From: CAZWLY01 sp964634465
GTDB lineage: Bacteria > Desulfobacterota > Desulfarculia > G963662305
Direction: 5' to 3'
DNA: 63,364 nucleotides
Assembly (NCBI GenBank): GCA_964634465.1
Contig: CAZWLY010000020.1
Location: 1 to 63,364, forward strand
A program made the position numbers and the translations under genes. Below are positions 8,144 to 16,542 of this stretch, piece by piece. How positions within the stretch are numbered: the stretch's first letter is position 1; every line of letters begins with the position of its first letter. The notes beneath the pieces were generated by a model, which was not told the DNA's origin, searched no databases, and saw nothing but the letters and a program-made list of their open reading frames with translations.

Positions 8144-9360
8144 TGCAGCCAATCCACGTCATCGGCCTGGGCCTGGGCCGGGAGTGGCTCGTCCCGGCGG
8201 CGGCCCGGCTCATCGACCGGGCCGAGGTGTTGGCCGGCGGCCGGCGGCTTATCGACCTCTTTCCCGACCATCCCGGCCGGCGGCTGCCCCTGGCCGGGCC
8301 GCTCGATCCGTGGCTCGACGAGGTGGCCGCGGCGTCCGAGACGAGCCGGGTGGTCGTCTTGACCTCGGGCGACCCAGGCTTTTACGGCGTCGCCGCCAGG
8401 CTCGCCGAGCGTGTGGGCCGGGATCGGCTCGTCATCCAGCCCAACGTCCCGGTCGCGGCCGCCGCCTTCGCCCGTCTGGGTCTGGCCTGGGACGACGCCG
8501 TCGTCGCCAGCCTCCACGGGCGTGACGAGGAGGCGCTCTTCGCCGCCCTGGACGGCGTCGCCAAGGCGGCCGTCTACACCGACCCGGCCAATTCGCCGGG
8601 CAAGATCGCCCGCCTGCTCCTCGAACGCGGACAGACGGATTGGCGAATGAGCGTCCTGGAGAACCTGGGCGGACGGGACGAGCGGATCTGGCAGGGCGGA
8701 TTGGCCGAGGCGGCCGAGACCGGGTTCGGCCCCTTGAACGTCGTCGTTCTCATTCGCCAGGGTCGGGCCGAACGCCCCCGGCTGGGCGCTCCGGAGGAGG
8801 CCTACCAGCGCCAGGGCGGACTGGTCACCAAGGCCGAGGTTCGGGCGGTGGCCTTGGCCAAACTGGAGTTGGGGCCGGGCCAGACCGTTTGGGATCTGGG
8901 AGCCGGTTGCGGTTCGGTCGGCTTGGAGGCCTCTCTTTTGACTCCCGGCGGCAAGATCATCGCCGTCGAGGCCAGGCCCGAGCGGGCGGCCGACATCGAG
9001 GCCAACCGGGCTCGATACCAGGTCGGGCGGCTGGAGGTGGTCAGGGCCGAACTGCCGGGTTGCCTGGCCGAGTTGCCCCGTCCGGACCGGATCTTCATCG
9101 GCGGCGGCGGCGAGGCGCTGGCGGCCATAATCGAGGCCGCTTGGTCCAGGCTCGATGACGGCGGGGTGATGGTCGCCGCCGCCGTCAGGTTGGCGGCCCT
9201 GAAAACGGCCCAGGACGGCCTGGAGCGTCTGGCCGGGCGGGTCGAGGTCACTCAGGTTCAGATCGCCCGGTCGGCCGAGTTGGCCGGCGACCGGTACTTG
9301 AAGAGCCTCAACCCGGTCTGGCTGATCAAGGGCGTCAAAAGGGAGGTGGACGGTGACTGA
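8143..9360 (+). CDS. cbiET: Fused cobalt-precorrin-7 C5-methyltransferase / cobalt-precorrin-6B C15-methyltransferase (decarboxylating)
   Basis: A CobL-type fusion of about 405 residues. The N-terminal CbiE half is a tetrapyrrole methylase (IHVIGLGLGREWLVPAA, then LTSGDPGFYGVAARL). The C-terminal CbiT half is a Rossmann SAM methyltransferase (TVWDLGAGCGSVGLEAS). Together they methylate C5 and C15 and remove the acetate carboxyl at C12. ATG 8143 overlaps the cbiD stop (TGATG); a GTG directly before it at 8140 is an alternative. It overlaps cbiF by 8 bp. Confidence 0.9.
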   Translation: MQPIHVIGLGLGREWLVPAAARLIDRAEVLAGGRRLIDLFPDHPGRRLPLAGPLDPWLDEVAAASETSRVVVLTSGDPGFYGVAARLAERVGRDRLVIQPNVPVAAAAFARLGLAWDDAVVASLHGRDEEALFAALDGVAKAAVYTDPANSPGKIARLLLERGQTDWRMSVLENLGGRDERIWQGGLAEAAETGFGPLNVVVLIRQGRAERPRLGAPEEAYQRQGGLVTKAEVRAVALAKLELGPGQTVWDLGAGCGSVGLEASLLTPGGKIIAVEARPERAADIEANRARYQVGRLEVVRAELPGCLAELPRPDRIFIGGGGEALAAIIEAAWSRLDDGGVMVAAAVRLAALKTAQDGLERLAGRVEVTQVQIARSAELAGDRYLKSLNPVWLIKGVKREVDGD

Positions 9361-10144
9361 CAGACACCCCGTCGTTTTCGTCGGCGCCGGGCCGGGCGAC
9401 CCGGAGCTGATCACCGTGGCCGGCAAGAAAACCCTGGAGCGAGCCGACGTCGTCGTCTACGCCGGCTCACTGGTCAGCCGGGAGATGCTTTCCTGGTGCC
9501 GGCCGGGCGTCGAGACGCTCGACTCGGCCGGGCTGACCTTGGAGGAGATAGTCGGACGCCTGGAGGACGCCCACCGGGCCGGTCGCCGGGCGGTCCGGCT
9601 TCACACCGGCGACCCCAGCCTCTACGGCGCCATCCACGAGCAAATGACCGCCCTTGGAGAGCGGGGCGTGCCGTTCAAGGTCATCCCCGGCGTCACCGCC
9701 GCCTTTGCCGCTTCGGCCAGGCTGGCCATGGAGTACACTCTGCCGGAGCTGACCCAAACCCTGATCCTGACCCGGGCGGCCGGGCGGACGCCGGTGCCGG
9801 CCAAGGAAGACCTGGCCGGATTGGCCGCCCACGGCGCCAGTCTGGCCATCTACCTTTCGGCCGGGCGGTCGGAAAAGGTCTCCGCCGATCTCAGTCGGGT
9901 CTTGGGCGTCGAGGCCCCGGTGGCGGTGGTCTATCGGGCCAGCTGGCCGGACGAGCAAGTGATAATCACTACCGCCGGGAAGCTCGCCGAGGCCGTCTCC
10001 CAGGCCGGAATAACCAAGCACGCCTTGATCCTGGCCGGACCGGCCGTGGCCACCAGGTTCGGGACGACCGTCACCGCCCGGTCACGGCTCTACGACCCCG
10101 GCTTCTCCCATGCCCACCGCCGGGCCGAGGGCGAGGAGGATTGA
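9353..10144 (+). CDS. cbiF: Cobalt-precorrin-4 C11-methyltransferase
   Basis: A 263-residue tetrapyrrole methylase acting at C11. It shows PVVFVGAGPGDPELITVAGKK at the N-terminus, the VVYAGSLVS segment typical of CbiF/CobM, HTGDPSLYGAIHEQM in the SAM loop and VIPGVTAAFAASA afterwards. The start is GTG at 9353, inside the end of cbiET, and the stop overlaps the cbiG start. Confidence 0.93.
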   Translation: MTDRHPVVFVGAGPGDPELITVAGKKTLERADVVVYAGSLVSREMLSWCRPGVETLDSAGLTLEEIVGRLEDAHRAGRRAVRLHTGDPSLYGAIHEQMTALGERGVPFKVIPGVTAAFAASARLAMEYTLPELTQTLILTRAAGRTPVPAKEDLAGLAAHGASLAIYLSAGRSEKVSADLSRVLGVEAPVAVVYRASWPDEQVIITTAGKLAEAVSQAGITKHALILAGPAVATRFGTTVTARSRLYDPGFSHAHRRAEGEED

Positions 10145-11220
10145 TGGCCGCCGGGCGGGAGGGAATCGCCATTTACGCCCTCACCGCCGCCGGGGCCGAG
10201 ACGGCCCGGCGGCTCAGGGCTGGCCTGGGCCGGGGGGCGCTTTTCCTGCCTCGTCGGCTGGCCGGCGCGGGTGAGGTGCCTTTCGCCAGATTGACCGAGG
10301 CCCTCACCGGGAACTGGGGGCGTTTTTCCGGCCACGTGCTTTTCTGCGCCGCCGGCATCGCCGTCCGGGCGGCGGCCGGGCTGATCAGGTCCAAGGCCCA
10401 GGATCCGGCCGTGGTCGTCGTCGATCAGCGGGGAGACTACGCCGTCAGCCTTCTCTCCGGGCATTTGGGCGGAGCCAACGCGTTGGCCCGGCGGGTGGCC
10501 GAGGCGCTGGGCGGCCGGGCGGTCATCACCACCGCCACCGATATCGAGGGCCTGCCCAGCCTGGAGATGGTCGCCGCCGAGGCCGATCTGGAGGTGGAGA
10601 ACCTGACCGCTCTGGCCGGCGTCAGCCGCCGGCTCTTGGACGGCCGGACCGTGCCCGTCTTCGACCCCGAAGAACGGCTCCTGCCCCGACTCGCAGGCGA
10701 CTGGCCCGGCCTGTTCGAATCGGTCGAGCGACTTTCGCCCGGACGGCCCGGCGTTCTGGTCGGTTGGCGGACCTCGCCCGCCGATCCGGCCTGGCTCGTC
10801 CTCCGGCCGGCCTGTCTGGCCGTCGGGGTCGGCTGCAACCGCAACACCGGGACCGAGGAGATCGCCGCCTTTATCGAGATCGTCTTCGCCGAACACGACC
10901 TGGCGCCGGCGGCGATCGGCGTTCTGGCCAGCGCCTCGGCCAAGCGAGACGAAGCCGGACTGCTGGAGGCGGCCCGCCGGTTGGGGCGGGAGGTGGTCTT
11001 TTTCGAGAACGATCGATTGAACTCGGTGGCCGCGCCCAATCCTTCGGCCGCCGTTGAGAGACACATGGGGGTCGAAAGCGTATGCGAAGCGGCGGCCATT
11101 CTGGCGGCGGGTCGAGGACGACTGATCGTGGAGAAGCAGAAGCGAGGCAACGTGACCGTGGCCGTCGCCCTGGCAAACTCTGCCTCGTCGGCCTCGGCCC
11201 CGGTCGGCCGGGCGGAATGA
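10144..11220 (+). CDS. cbiG: Cobalt-precorrin-5A hydrolase
   Basis: A 358-residue CbiG that opens the delta-lactone ring of cobalt-precorrin-5A and releases the C2 unit as acetaldehyde. Conserved stretches are FCAAGIAVRAAAGLI, VVVVDQRGDYAVSLLSGHLGGAN and the C-terminal VGVGCNRNTGTEEI, SASAKRDEAGL and VEKQKRGNVTVAVA. Homology seems to end at about 11172. The remaining 16 residues (ANSASSASAPVGRAE) look like a read-through tail in a frame different from CbiH, which begins in the +2 frame at the same place. See the separate finding on a cbiG-cbiH frame slip. Confidence 0.88.
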   Translation: MAAGREGIAIYALTAAGAETARRLRAGLGRGALFLPRRLAGAGEVPFARLTEALTGNWGRFSGHVLFCAAGIAVRAAAGLIRSKAQDPAVVVVDQRGDYAVSLLSGHLGGANALARRVAEALGGRAVITTATDIEGLPSLEMVAAEADLEVENLTALAGVSRRLLDGRTVPVFDPEERLLPRLAGDWPGLFESVERLSPGRPGVLVGWRTSPADPAWLVLRPACLAVGVGCNRNTGTEEIAAFIEIVFAEHDLAPAAIGVLASASAKRDEAGLLEAARRLGREVVFFENDRLNSVAAPNPSAAVERHMGVESVCEAAAILAAGRGRLIVEKQKRGNVTVAVALANSASSASAPVGRAE

Positions 11221-11945
11221 CCGGCGACGCCAAGGCCGCTCTGGCCGCGGCCGAGGCGGTGGTCGGTTACAAGATGTACGTCGAGCTGGTCAAAGATCTT
11301 GTCGCCGGCAAGGAGCTTTTTACCAGCCCGATGACCAAGGAGCTGGATCGGGCCGCCCTGGCCGTGGAGCTCGCCCGGGCCGGCAAGACGGTCGCCCTGG
11401 TTTCCGGTGGCGATCCGGGCGTCTATGCCATGGCCCCGGTGGTCTTCGAGTTGGCCAGGGCCCGGGGGCTGAGTCTGGGCGGCCCCGACGGGCTGGCGGT
11501 CGAGGTCGTGCCCGGCGTGCCCGCCCTGAGTGCGGCGGCGGCGCTTTTGGGTGCGCCGCTGTCACACGACTTCGCCTCGATAAGCCTGAGCGATCGGCTG
11601 ACCCCCTGGGAGATCATCGAGAAAAGGTTGGCGGCCGCGGCCGAGGCGGACTTCGTCGTCGTCCTCTACAACCCCCGCTCCAAAACCCGGGATTGGCAAC
11701 TGGGTCGCGCCGTGGAGATCATCGGCCGCCACCGGTCTCCCGAAACGCCGACCGGAATCGTCTCCCGGGCGATGCGGCCGGGTGAGACGGTCGCCGTGGT
11801 CGAGCTCGGCCGGGTGGCGGCGGCGGCGGTGGACATGCAGACCATCGTCATCGTCGGCAACAGCCACAGCTTTGTCCATCAGGGTCGACTGGTCACCCCC
11901 AGGGGCTACATGGACAAATACGGCCCGGATTGGCGCGCCGAATAG
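11082..11945 (+). CDS. cbiH: Cobalt-precorrin-3B C17-methyltransferase
   Basis: A SAM-dependent ring-contracting methylase. The conserved protein starts at about 11163 with GKLCLVGLGPGRPGGMT and continues with ALVSGGDPGVYAMAPVVFE, VEVVPGVPALSAAAALLGAPLSHDF and VLYNPRSKTR, all typical of CbiH/CobJ. The only in-frame start that keeps this N-terminus is ATG 11082, which overlaps cbiG by 139 bp and adds about 27 residues of low-complexity sequence. ATG 11217 would delete the first glycine-rich motif. CbiG-CbiH fusions are known in other bacteria, so a single fused gene with one frameshift is a real alternative. Function is certain, start is not. Confidence 0.85.
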   Translation: MRSGGHSGGGSRTTDRGEAEARQRDRGRRPGKLCLVGLGPGRPGGMTGDAKAALAAAEAVVGYKMYVELVKDLVAGKELFTSPMTKELDRAALAVELARAGKTVALVSGGDPGVYAMAPVVFELARARGLSLGGPDGLAVEVVPGVPALSAAAALLGAPLSHDFASISLSDRLTPWEIIEKRLAAAAEADFVVVLYNPRSKTRDWQLGRAVEIIGRHRSPETPTGIVSRAMRPGETVAVVELGRVAAAAVDMQTIVIVGNSHSFVHQGRLVTPRGYMDKYGPDWRAE

Positions 11946-12125
11946 TCCGCAACCGCCGCTCGAGCTCGCCGGTTCGGGCTGCGTCCGCGAACAAGTTTCA
12001 TCTTTGAGGCAAGGTCTTTGGGCCGGGCGTCGGGAGCGCCGCCCGATGCCGGGGCTCGTTCGTCGCAGCCGCCCCGACCATCCGTGTCGCCGGGACGGTG
12101 TAACGCATCCGGGGGCGGCGGGGTT

Positions 12126-12626
12126 TCAGATGCTTGGGACGGAGTCCGGGAAGTCCGTCTGGTCGCGCTTCTTACGACACTCCGGGCACAGGCCGTAGAC
12201 CTCGACTTGGTGGCCCTGGATCAAGAAGCCGTGCTCCTCGGCCAGCCGCGCCTCCAGATCGAGCATCATCTCGTTCTTGAACTCGATCACCCGGCGGCAC
12301 TCGCTGCAACGCAGGTGGCAGTGGTGGTCCCGGCCGTAGACCGGCTCGTAGTGGAGGCGGCCGTCCTCGAAGTAGATCTGGTTGATCAGCCCGGCCTCGA
12401 CCAGAAGGGGAATGGTCCGGTAGATGGAGGCTTTGGAGATTCGCTCGTTGCGGCGGCGCAGGTCCAGGAAGAGTTCGTCCACGTCGAAGTGGCCCGAGTG
12501 ATCCAGGATCGCCTGGAGGATGGCGATCCTGACCGGGGTGGCCCGGAGCCCCCGCTCGCGAAGGAAGCGGCGGAAGATGTCGGCGGCCGCCGGGCGCCGT
12601 TCGGACCTGGCCGCCGCGCCGCCCAT
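12126..12626 (-). CDS. Fur/PerR-family metalloregulator
   Basis: A 166-residue Fur-family repressor. The winged-helix domain spans about residues 15-95 (GLRATPVRIAILQAILDHSGHFDVDEL, then ISKASIYRTIPLLVEAGLI), followed by the HHCHLRC metal/dimerisation domain. Two CxxC pairs (CSEC, CPEC) form the structural zinc site. Which metal or peroxide it senses cannot be read from the sequence. It follows moaA by 3 bp on the same strand, so the two are probably cotranscribed. It converges with the corrinoid operon. Confidence 0.88.
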   Translation of the reverse strand: MGGAAARSERRPAAADIFRRFLRERGLRATPVRIAILQAILDHSGHFDVDELFLDLRRRNERISKASIYRTIPLLVEAGLINQIYFEDGRLHYEPVYGRDHHCHLRCSECRRVIEFKNEMMLDLEARLAEEHGFLIQGHQVEVYGLCPECRKKRDQTDFPDSVPSI

Positions 12627-12629
12627 CGG

Positions 12630-13613
12630 TCAGCCCCCGATGGCGTTCATCGACCGGCCGTTCACTTCGGTCGGATCGTCTGCGAGGTGGTGACCGGCCG
12701 GCTTGGAGGCGACGACCAGCTTGATCATCTCCGTCAGCTCCTCGTCGCTGGCCCCGGCCCTCATCGGCGTCTTGATGTCGAACTCGCGCGAGTCGAACAG
12801 GCACGACAGCAGCTTGCCGTCGGCGGTGAGGCGGAGTCGATTGCACGACGGGCAGAAGTGGTGGGTCAACGGCGAGATCAGGCCCACCTCGCCCGAGCCG
12901 CCATCGAGCTTGAACCGTCGGGCCGGGCCGTCGGTGGCCTGGAGCGGGATCTCGGTCGTTTTGGCCACGGCGGCGACATGCTCGAAAACCTCGTCCGACG
13001 AGACGACCAGGCCGGGCCGCCAGCCCTCGCGTTCGACCGGCATGTACTCGATGAAGCGGACGTGATACGGCCTCTCCAGGGCCAGGGCCACGAAGCCCTC
13101 GATCTCGTCGTCGTTGAAGCCCCGGATCACCACCACGTTGATCTTGATCGGCTCGAAGCCGACCGCCAGCGCCTCGTGAAGGCCGTCGAGCACCCGGGAG
13201 AGCTCGCCGCCGCGGGTGATGGCCCGGTACTTGGCCGGATCGAGGGTGTCCAGACTGATGTTGACCCTTCTCACTCCGGCGGCGTAGAGGTCGGCGGCCA
13301 TGGTGGAGAGCAGGGTACCGTTGGTGGTCAGCCTCAGATCGGGCACCGGCAGCTCCTTGAGCCGCCGGGCGAAGTCGATGATCCCCTTCCTGACCAGCGG
13401 TTCGCCGCCGGTGAGCCTGACCTTGGTGATGTTCAGTTCGAGGCACAGCCCGGCCAGGCGAAGCATCTCCTCGTAGGTCAGGATGTCGTCGTGATGAAGC
13501 ATCTTCACCCCGTCGGCCGGCAGGCAGTAGCGACAGCGCAGGTTGCACCGGTCGGTGATGGACAGCCTCAGGTAGGAGATGCGGCGGCGGTGGTTGTCCG
13601 TCAAGGCGGTCAT
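12630..13613 (-). CDS. moaA: GTP 3',8-cyclase (molybdenum cofactor step 1)
   Basis: A 327-residue radical SAM enzyme converting GTP to 3',8-cyclo-7,8-dihydro-GTP with MoaC as partner. The SAM cluster motif CNLRCRYC gives Cys23, Cys27 and Cys30. The C-terminal cluster is CPSCNRLRLTADGKLLSCLF, and the chain ends in the conserved Gly-Gly tail (NAIGG). Length is normal. No other moa gene is in the window. Mo/W cofactor would serve formate dehydrogenases and similar enzymes of a sulfate reducer (inference). Confidence 0.94.
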   Translation of the reverse strand: MTALTDNHRRRISYLRLSITDRCNLRCRYCLPADGVKMLHHDDILTYEEMLRLAGLCLELNITKVRLTGGEPLVRKGIIDFARRLKELPVPDLRLTTNGTLLSTMAADLYAAGVRRVNISLDTLDPAKYRAITRGGELSRVLDGLHEALAVGFEPIKINVVVIRGFNDDEIEGFVALALERPYHVRFIEYMPVEREGWRPGLVVSSDEVFEHVAAVAKTTEIPLQATDGPARRFKLDGGSGEVGLISPLTHHFCPSCNRLRLTADGKLLSCLFDSREFDIKTPMRAGASDEELTEMIKLVVASKPAGHHLADDPTEVNGRSMNAIGG

Positions 13614-13671
13614 GGACGCCCCGCAAGATCGATGACAAGACGGCGGATCAATCCGGCTGGCTCCTTCAGAC

Positions 13672-14019
13672 TCAGCCCTGCTTCGGCCGGTAGCGGTCGG
13701 ACTCGAAAAAGACGTCCAGGGCCCGGCAGCCGTTGGCGGTGGTCGCGCTGTGAAGTACGCCCTCGGGGATGAAGTAGGAGTCGCCCTTTTTCATTAGCTT
13801 GGTCTCTTCGCCGATGGTCAGTTCGATCTCTCCGTCGAGGACCACGCCCCATTGGGCGCAGTGGGAGTGGGGCGGCACCCCGGTTCCGGCCGGCAGATCG
13901 AAAAACACGGCCTGGGAGTCGGTTCCCTGAAGCAGGTAGGCGGCGATGTCCTCCGAGGGCAGCCCATCGACTTCGGGCAGGGCGGTGATCGGCGGGGGGT
14001 AGAAATCGGATTTGCTCAC
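13672..14019 (-). CDS. Small single-domain cupin
   Basis: A 115-residue protein with one cupin fold. The metal-binding motif 1 is PPHSHCAQWGVVLDGEIEL and motif 2 is GDSYFIPEGVLHSA. Such stand-alone cupins bind small ligands or act as isomerases or oxygenases; no specific reaction can be assigned. The start is GTG at 14017-14019 with AAAGGAGG just upstream on the minus strand. It is followed by moaA on the same strand. Confidence 0.75.
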   Translation of the reverse strand: MSKSDFYPPPITALPEVDGLPSEDIAAYLLQGTDSQAVFFDLPAGTGVPPHSHCAQWGVVLDGEIELTIGEETKLMKKGDSYFIPEGVLHSATTANGCRALDVFFESDRYRPKQG

Positions 14020-14043
14020 CGGCGGCCTCCTTTGAGGTGCGGC

Positions 14044-14244
14044 TCAACCGCTTTGGGACTTTTTGTGCAAACCGTGCTCGCGGGCCAACTCGTAGATGAT
14101 GCACTGCGATCGAAACTTGCAGTAGAGCTCGGGATCGAAGCAGGGCGCGCCGTTGTCGAGGCACTCCTGGCAGTAGCCTCTGACGTTGGCCTTCTGGCAG
14201 GGCACGCGGGCCTCTCGGTCGGGATGATTGACGCACTTGATCAT
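14044..14244 (-). CDS. Cys-rich zinc-binding mini-protein
   Basis: A 66-residue protein with six Cys and two His spaced like a B-box or treble-clef zinc site: C4-x2-H7, C16, C25-x2-C28, C35 and C42, plus C48. It lies 24 bp before the cupin on the same strand. I recognise the pattern as a zinc knuckle but not a named family, and function is unknown. No clear ribosome binding site precedes the ATG. Confidence 0.55.
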   Translation of the reverse strand: MIKCVNHPDREARVPCQKANVRGYCQECLDNGAPCFDPELYCKFRSQCIIYELAREHGLHKKSQSG

Positions 14245-14341
14245 AGTTAAAAAGATTTACCATGACCGGCCGGGGTTGGCAACTTCGAGCGATTCCCCGG
14301 CCGGCTTGTGGCCCGAAAGGGCTTGGGTTAATATTGGGACC

Positions 14342-15169
14342 GTGCGCTTCTCCGATCAAGAGTCCTTTCACCTCTCCAACTGGGACGTCCTGTCGGCCGA
14401 GTTCGCCCAGATCTACCGGGGGCTTTTCCCCGGCGAACCGGTGATGTCCGCCGACAAGTTCGTCGCCCGCGGCCCGGAGGAGATTCTGCTGGCTCTGGAA
14501 CAGGCCTTGGGTGTAGACCCCGACCCGGTCCGGATCGAGAATCTGGAAAAGGGCGTCACCGAGATGGTCAATCTGGCCGAGGACGTCATCGACCACCTGC
14601 CCCCCGACCACCCCGACCGGGAGCGGATACTCGTCCTCCTCTCCCGGATGATGTACCTTCGGGCCTACGTCCTCATCCAGTCCCGGCAGTTCTGCGAGGC
14701 CGGCATGGAGACCCGCCAGGCGGTGGAGACCCTGAAGAAGATCGACTCCTACCGGGACGACCCGGCCAAGATCTACTGCACCGCCCGGATCATGTTCCAG
14801 GGGCTGATGAACGCCGTCTTCGTCCGTCACTACACCGGCCGAAACTACGTCCCCTCCGATTGCATGTCCTCCTGCGGCTACTGCCAGGACCCGCTGTCCA
14901 CTCTGGCCCAGGAAGGGGCCAAGTCCCTGGCCGACATGGCGGACAACGCCGAGTCGGTCAAGCGCGTCGAGGCCATCTGGGGCACGGCCGCCTCGATGCT
15001 GGCCGCTTACATCAAAAATCTCGGCGGCGACCCGCTCTCCGGCCGGTTTCCGCCCGAATTGGAACCGGGAGCCAAGATGGCCTTTAGGCTGATGGTGCGC
15101 GACGAAAAGCCGGCCGATTTCCCCTGGGAAGAGCTGGTTAGGGATTATTGTTTGATTCTGGAGTCATAG
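14342..15169 (+). CDS. Conserved-looking helical protein of unknown function
   Basis: About 275 residues, soluble, predicted mostly helical. I chose GTG 14342 because the frame upstream overlaps the divergent zinc mini-protein start and is not protein-like; the ribosome site is weak. Features are acidic helices around ENLEKGVTEMVNLAEDVIDHL, a CMSSCGYCQDP Cys cluster at about residues 177-187, and no signal peptide. The Cys cluster might bind a metal. It does not match a family I know. It stands alone before the liv operon promoter. Confidence 0.55.
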   Translation: MRFSDQESFHLSNWDVLSAEFAQIYRGLFPGEPVMSADKFVARGPEEILLALEQALGVDPDPVRIENLEKGVTEMVNLAEDVIDHLPPDHPDRERILVLLSRMMYLRAYVLIQSRQFCEAGMETRQAVETLKKIDSYRDDPAKIYCTARIMFQGLMNAVFVRHYTGRNYVPSDCMSSCGYCQDPLSTLAQEGAKSLADMADNAESVKRVEAIWGTAASMLAAYIKNLGGDPLSGRFPPELEPGAKMAFRLMVRDEKPADFPWEELVRDYCLILES

Positions 15170-15182
15170 CCCTGGGAATATC

Positions 15183-15212
15183 TTGACAGATATCGCTCCC
15201 CTGTGCTAATTA
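15183..15212 (+). promoter_or_regulatory. Sigma-70-type promoter for livK
   Basis: The perfect -35 box TTGACA at 15183-15188 is followed after 18 bp by TAATTA at 15207-15212, about 100 bp ahead of the livK ATG. The leader is AT-richer than the surrounding coding DNA. Confidence 0.6.
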
Positions 15213-15310
15213 GTCGGCGCTCTGGTGTTGGGTTCTCGCCCAAAATGAACAAGGCTCAATTAGGTAGGGTTACTGGGTTAGTTCCATCTTTCTACGAGGG
15301 AGGAGCAAGT

Positions 15311-16450
15311 ATGTTTGGCAAGCGGTTTCTCGTGATTTTGGCCGTGGCCGTCACCGCCGTGGCCTTCATCGCCGGCCCGGCCCTGGCCGGGACGATCAGG
15401 ATCGGCGTAGGCGCGCCGTTTACCGGCGCTGCGGCCGCCTATGGCGACAACATCAAGGCGGGCATTCTGCTCAAAGCCAAGGAGATCAACGACGCCGGCG
15501 GCATCAACGGCCAGAAGATCGAGCTGGTCTGGGGCGACGACCTGTGCGAGCCCAAGGACGCCGCCACCGTCGGGGCCAAGTTCGCCTCCGACAAATCCAT
15601 CGTCGCCGTCATCGGCCACGTCTGCTCCTCGGCCACTCTGGCCGCGGTGCCCAAGTACATCCGGGCCAAGCTGCCCTCCATCTCTCCGACCTCGACCAAC
15701 CCGACCATCGGCAAGGTGGGCAAGGGCTGGTTCTTCCGCAACTGCTACCTGGACACCTACCAGGGCGAGTTCCTGGCCAAGTACGTCAGCAAGATCCTGG
15801 GCTTGAAGCGCATCGCCGTCTTCTATGAGAACAACGACTACGGCATCGGGCTCAAGGACGAGTTCGTCAAGCAGGCCAAGGGGCTCGGCCTGACCATCGT
15901 CGGCACCGAGGGTTACGTCAAGGGCGCCACCGACTTCACGCCGCAGCTCACCAAGCTGATGACCGGCAAGCCGGACGGCATCTTCATCTGCGGTTACTAC
16001 CAGGAGGGCGGCTTGATCGCCGGCCAGGCCCGCAAGATGGGCTTCAAGAGCGCGCTGTTCGGCGCCGACGGCCTGGACAACGAGGACTACATCAAGATCG
16101 CCGGCCCCGCGGCCGAGAATACCTACATGACCGTGCCCTTCCTGGTCGCCACCGCCGGTCCCGAGGCCAAGGAGCTGGCCAAGAAGTTCAAGGCCATGGC
16201 CGGTCGCGACATCGACTGGATGAGCGCCAACGCCTATGACTGCCTGGGCATCCTGGCCGAGGTCATCGCCAAGGTCGGCCCCGACCGGGTCAAGATTCGT
16301 GACGGTCTGGCCGCCTACAACAGCCCGGCCAACGCCTACAAGGGCCTGACCGGGGCCACCTACTTCGACAAGTACGGCGACTGCGCCAAGCCGGCCAGCG
16401 TCAAGATGGTCAAGGGCGGCAAGTTCGTCCCGGCCAAGCAGATGAAGTAA
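15311..16450 (+). CDS. livK: Branched-chain amino acid ABC transporter, periplasmic binding protein
   Basis: A 379-residue type I periplasmic binding protein (Leu/Ile/Val-binding family). The signal peptide is residues 1-26, cut after GPALA. The mature start GTIRIGVGAPFTGAAAAYG and the GHVCSSATLAAVPKY ligand loop are family-typical. ATG 15311 is preceded by AGGGAGGA and gives a clean signal peptide, so the longer upstream frame is not used. It heads a complete livKHMGF set. The true ligand could be another amino acid or amide, since this family is broad. Confidence 0.9.
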   Translation: MFGKRFLVILAVAVTAVAFIAGPALAGTIRIGVGAPFTGAAAAYGDNIKAGILLKAKEINDAGGINGQKIELVWGDDLCEPKDAATVGAKFASDKSIVAVIGHVCSSATLAAVPKYIRAKLPSISPTSTNPTIGKVGKGWFFRNCYLDTYQGEFLAKYVSKILGLKRIAVFYENNDYGIGLKDEFVKQAKGLGLTIVGTEGYVKGATDFTPQLTKLMTGKPDGIFICGYYQEGGLIAGQARKMGFKSALFGADGLDNEDYIKIAGPAAENTYMTVPFLVATAGPEAKELAKKFKAMAGRDIDWMSANAYDCLGILAEVIAKVGPDRVKIRDGLAAYNSPANAYKGLTGATYFDKYGDCAKPASVKMVKGGKFVPAKQMK

Positions 16451-16468
16451 CTTCCACTGAACGGAAGC

Positions 16469-16516
16469 GGGCGTCGGGGTCCTGCTCAACCGAACCAGAC
16501 AGCGATCCCGGCGCCC
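16469..16516 (+). terminator. Intercistronic hairpin between livK and livH
   Basis: The arms GGGCGTCGGGGTC (16469-16481) and GATCCCGGCGCCC (16504-16516) pair over 13 bp with two G-U pairs and a 22-nt loop. No T-run follows, so it likely attenuates transcription or protects the livK 3' end, giving excess binding protein over permease. Confidence 0.55.
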
Positions 16517-16542
16517 GTCGCCTGACCTAACGGGGGCCGCCC

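Noticed and set aside
12024..12045. Terminator hairpin after cbiH (CGGGCG/CGCCCG)
   Set aside because: Only a 6-bp stem with a 10-nt loop in very GC-rich DNA and no T-run; likely by chance.
15203..15310. N-terminal extension of livK
   Set aside because: It overlaps the promoter's -10 region and would bury the signal peptide; ATG 15311 has a good ribosome site.
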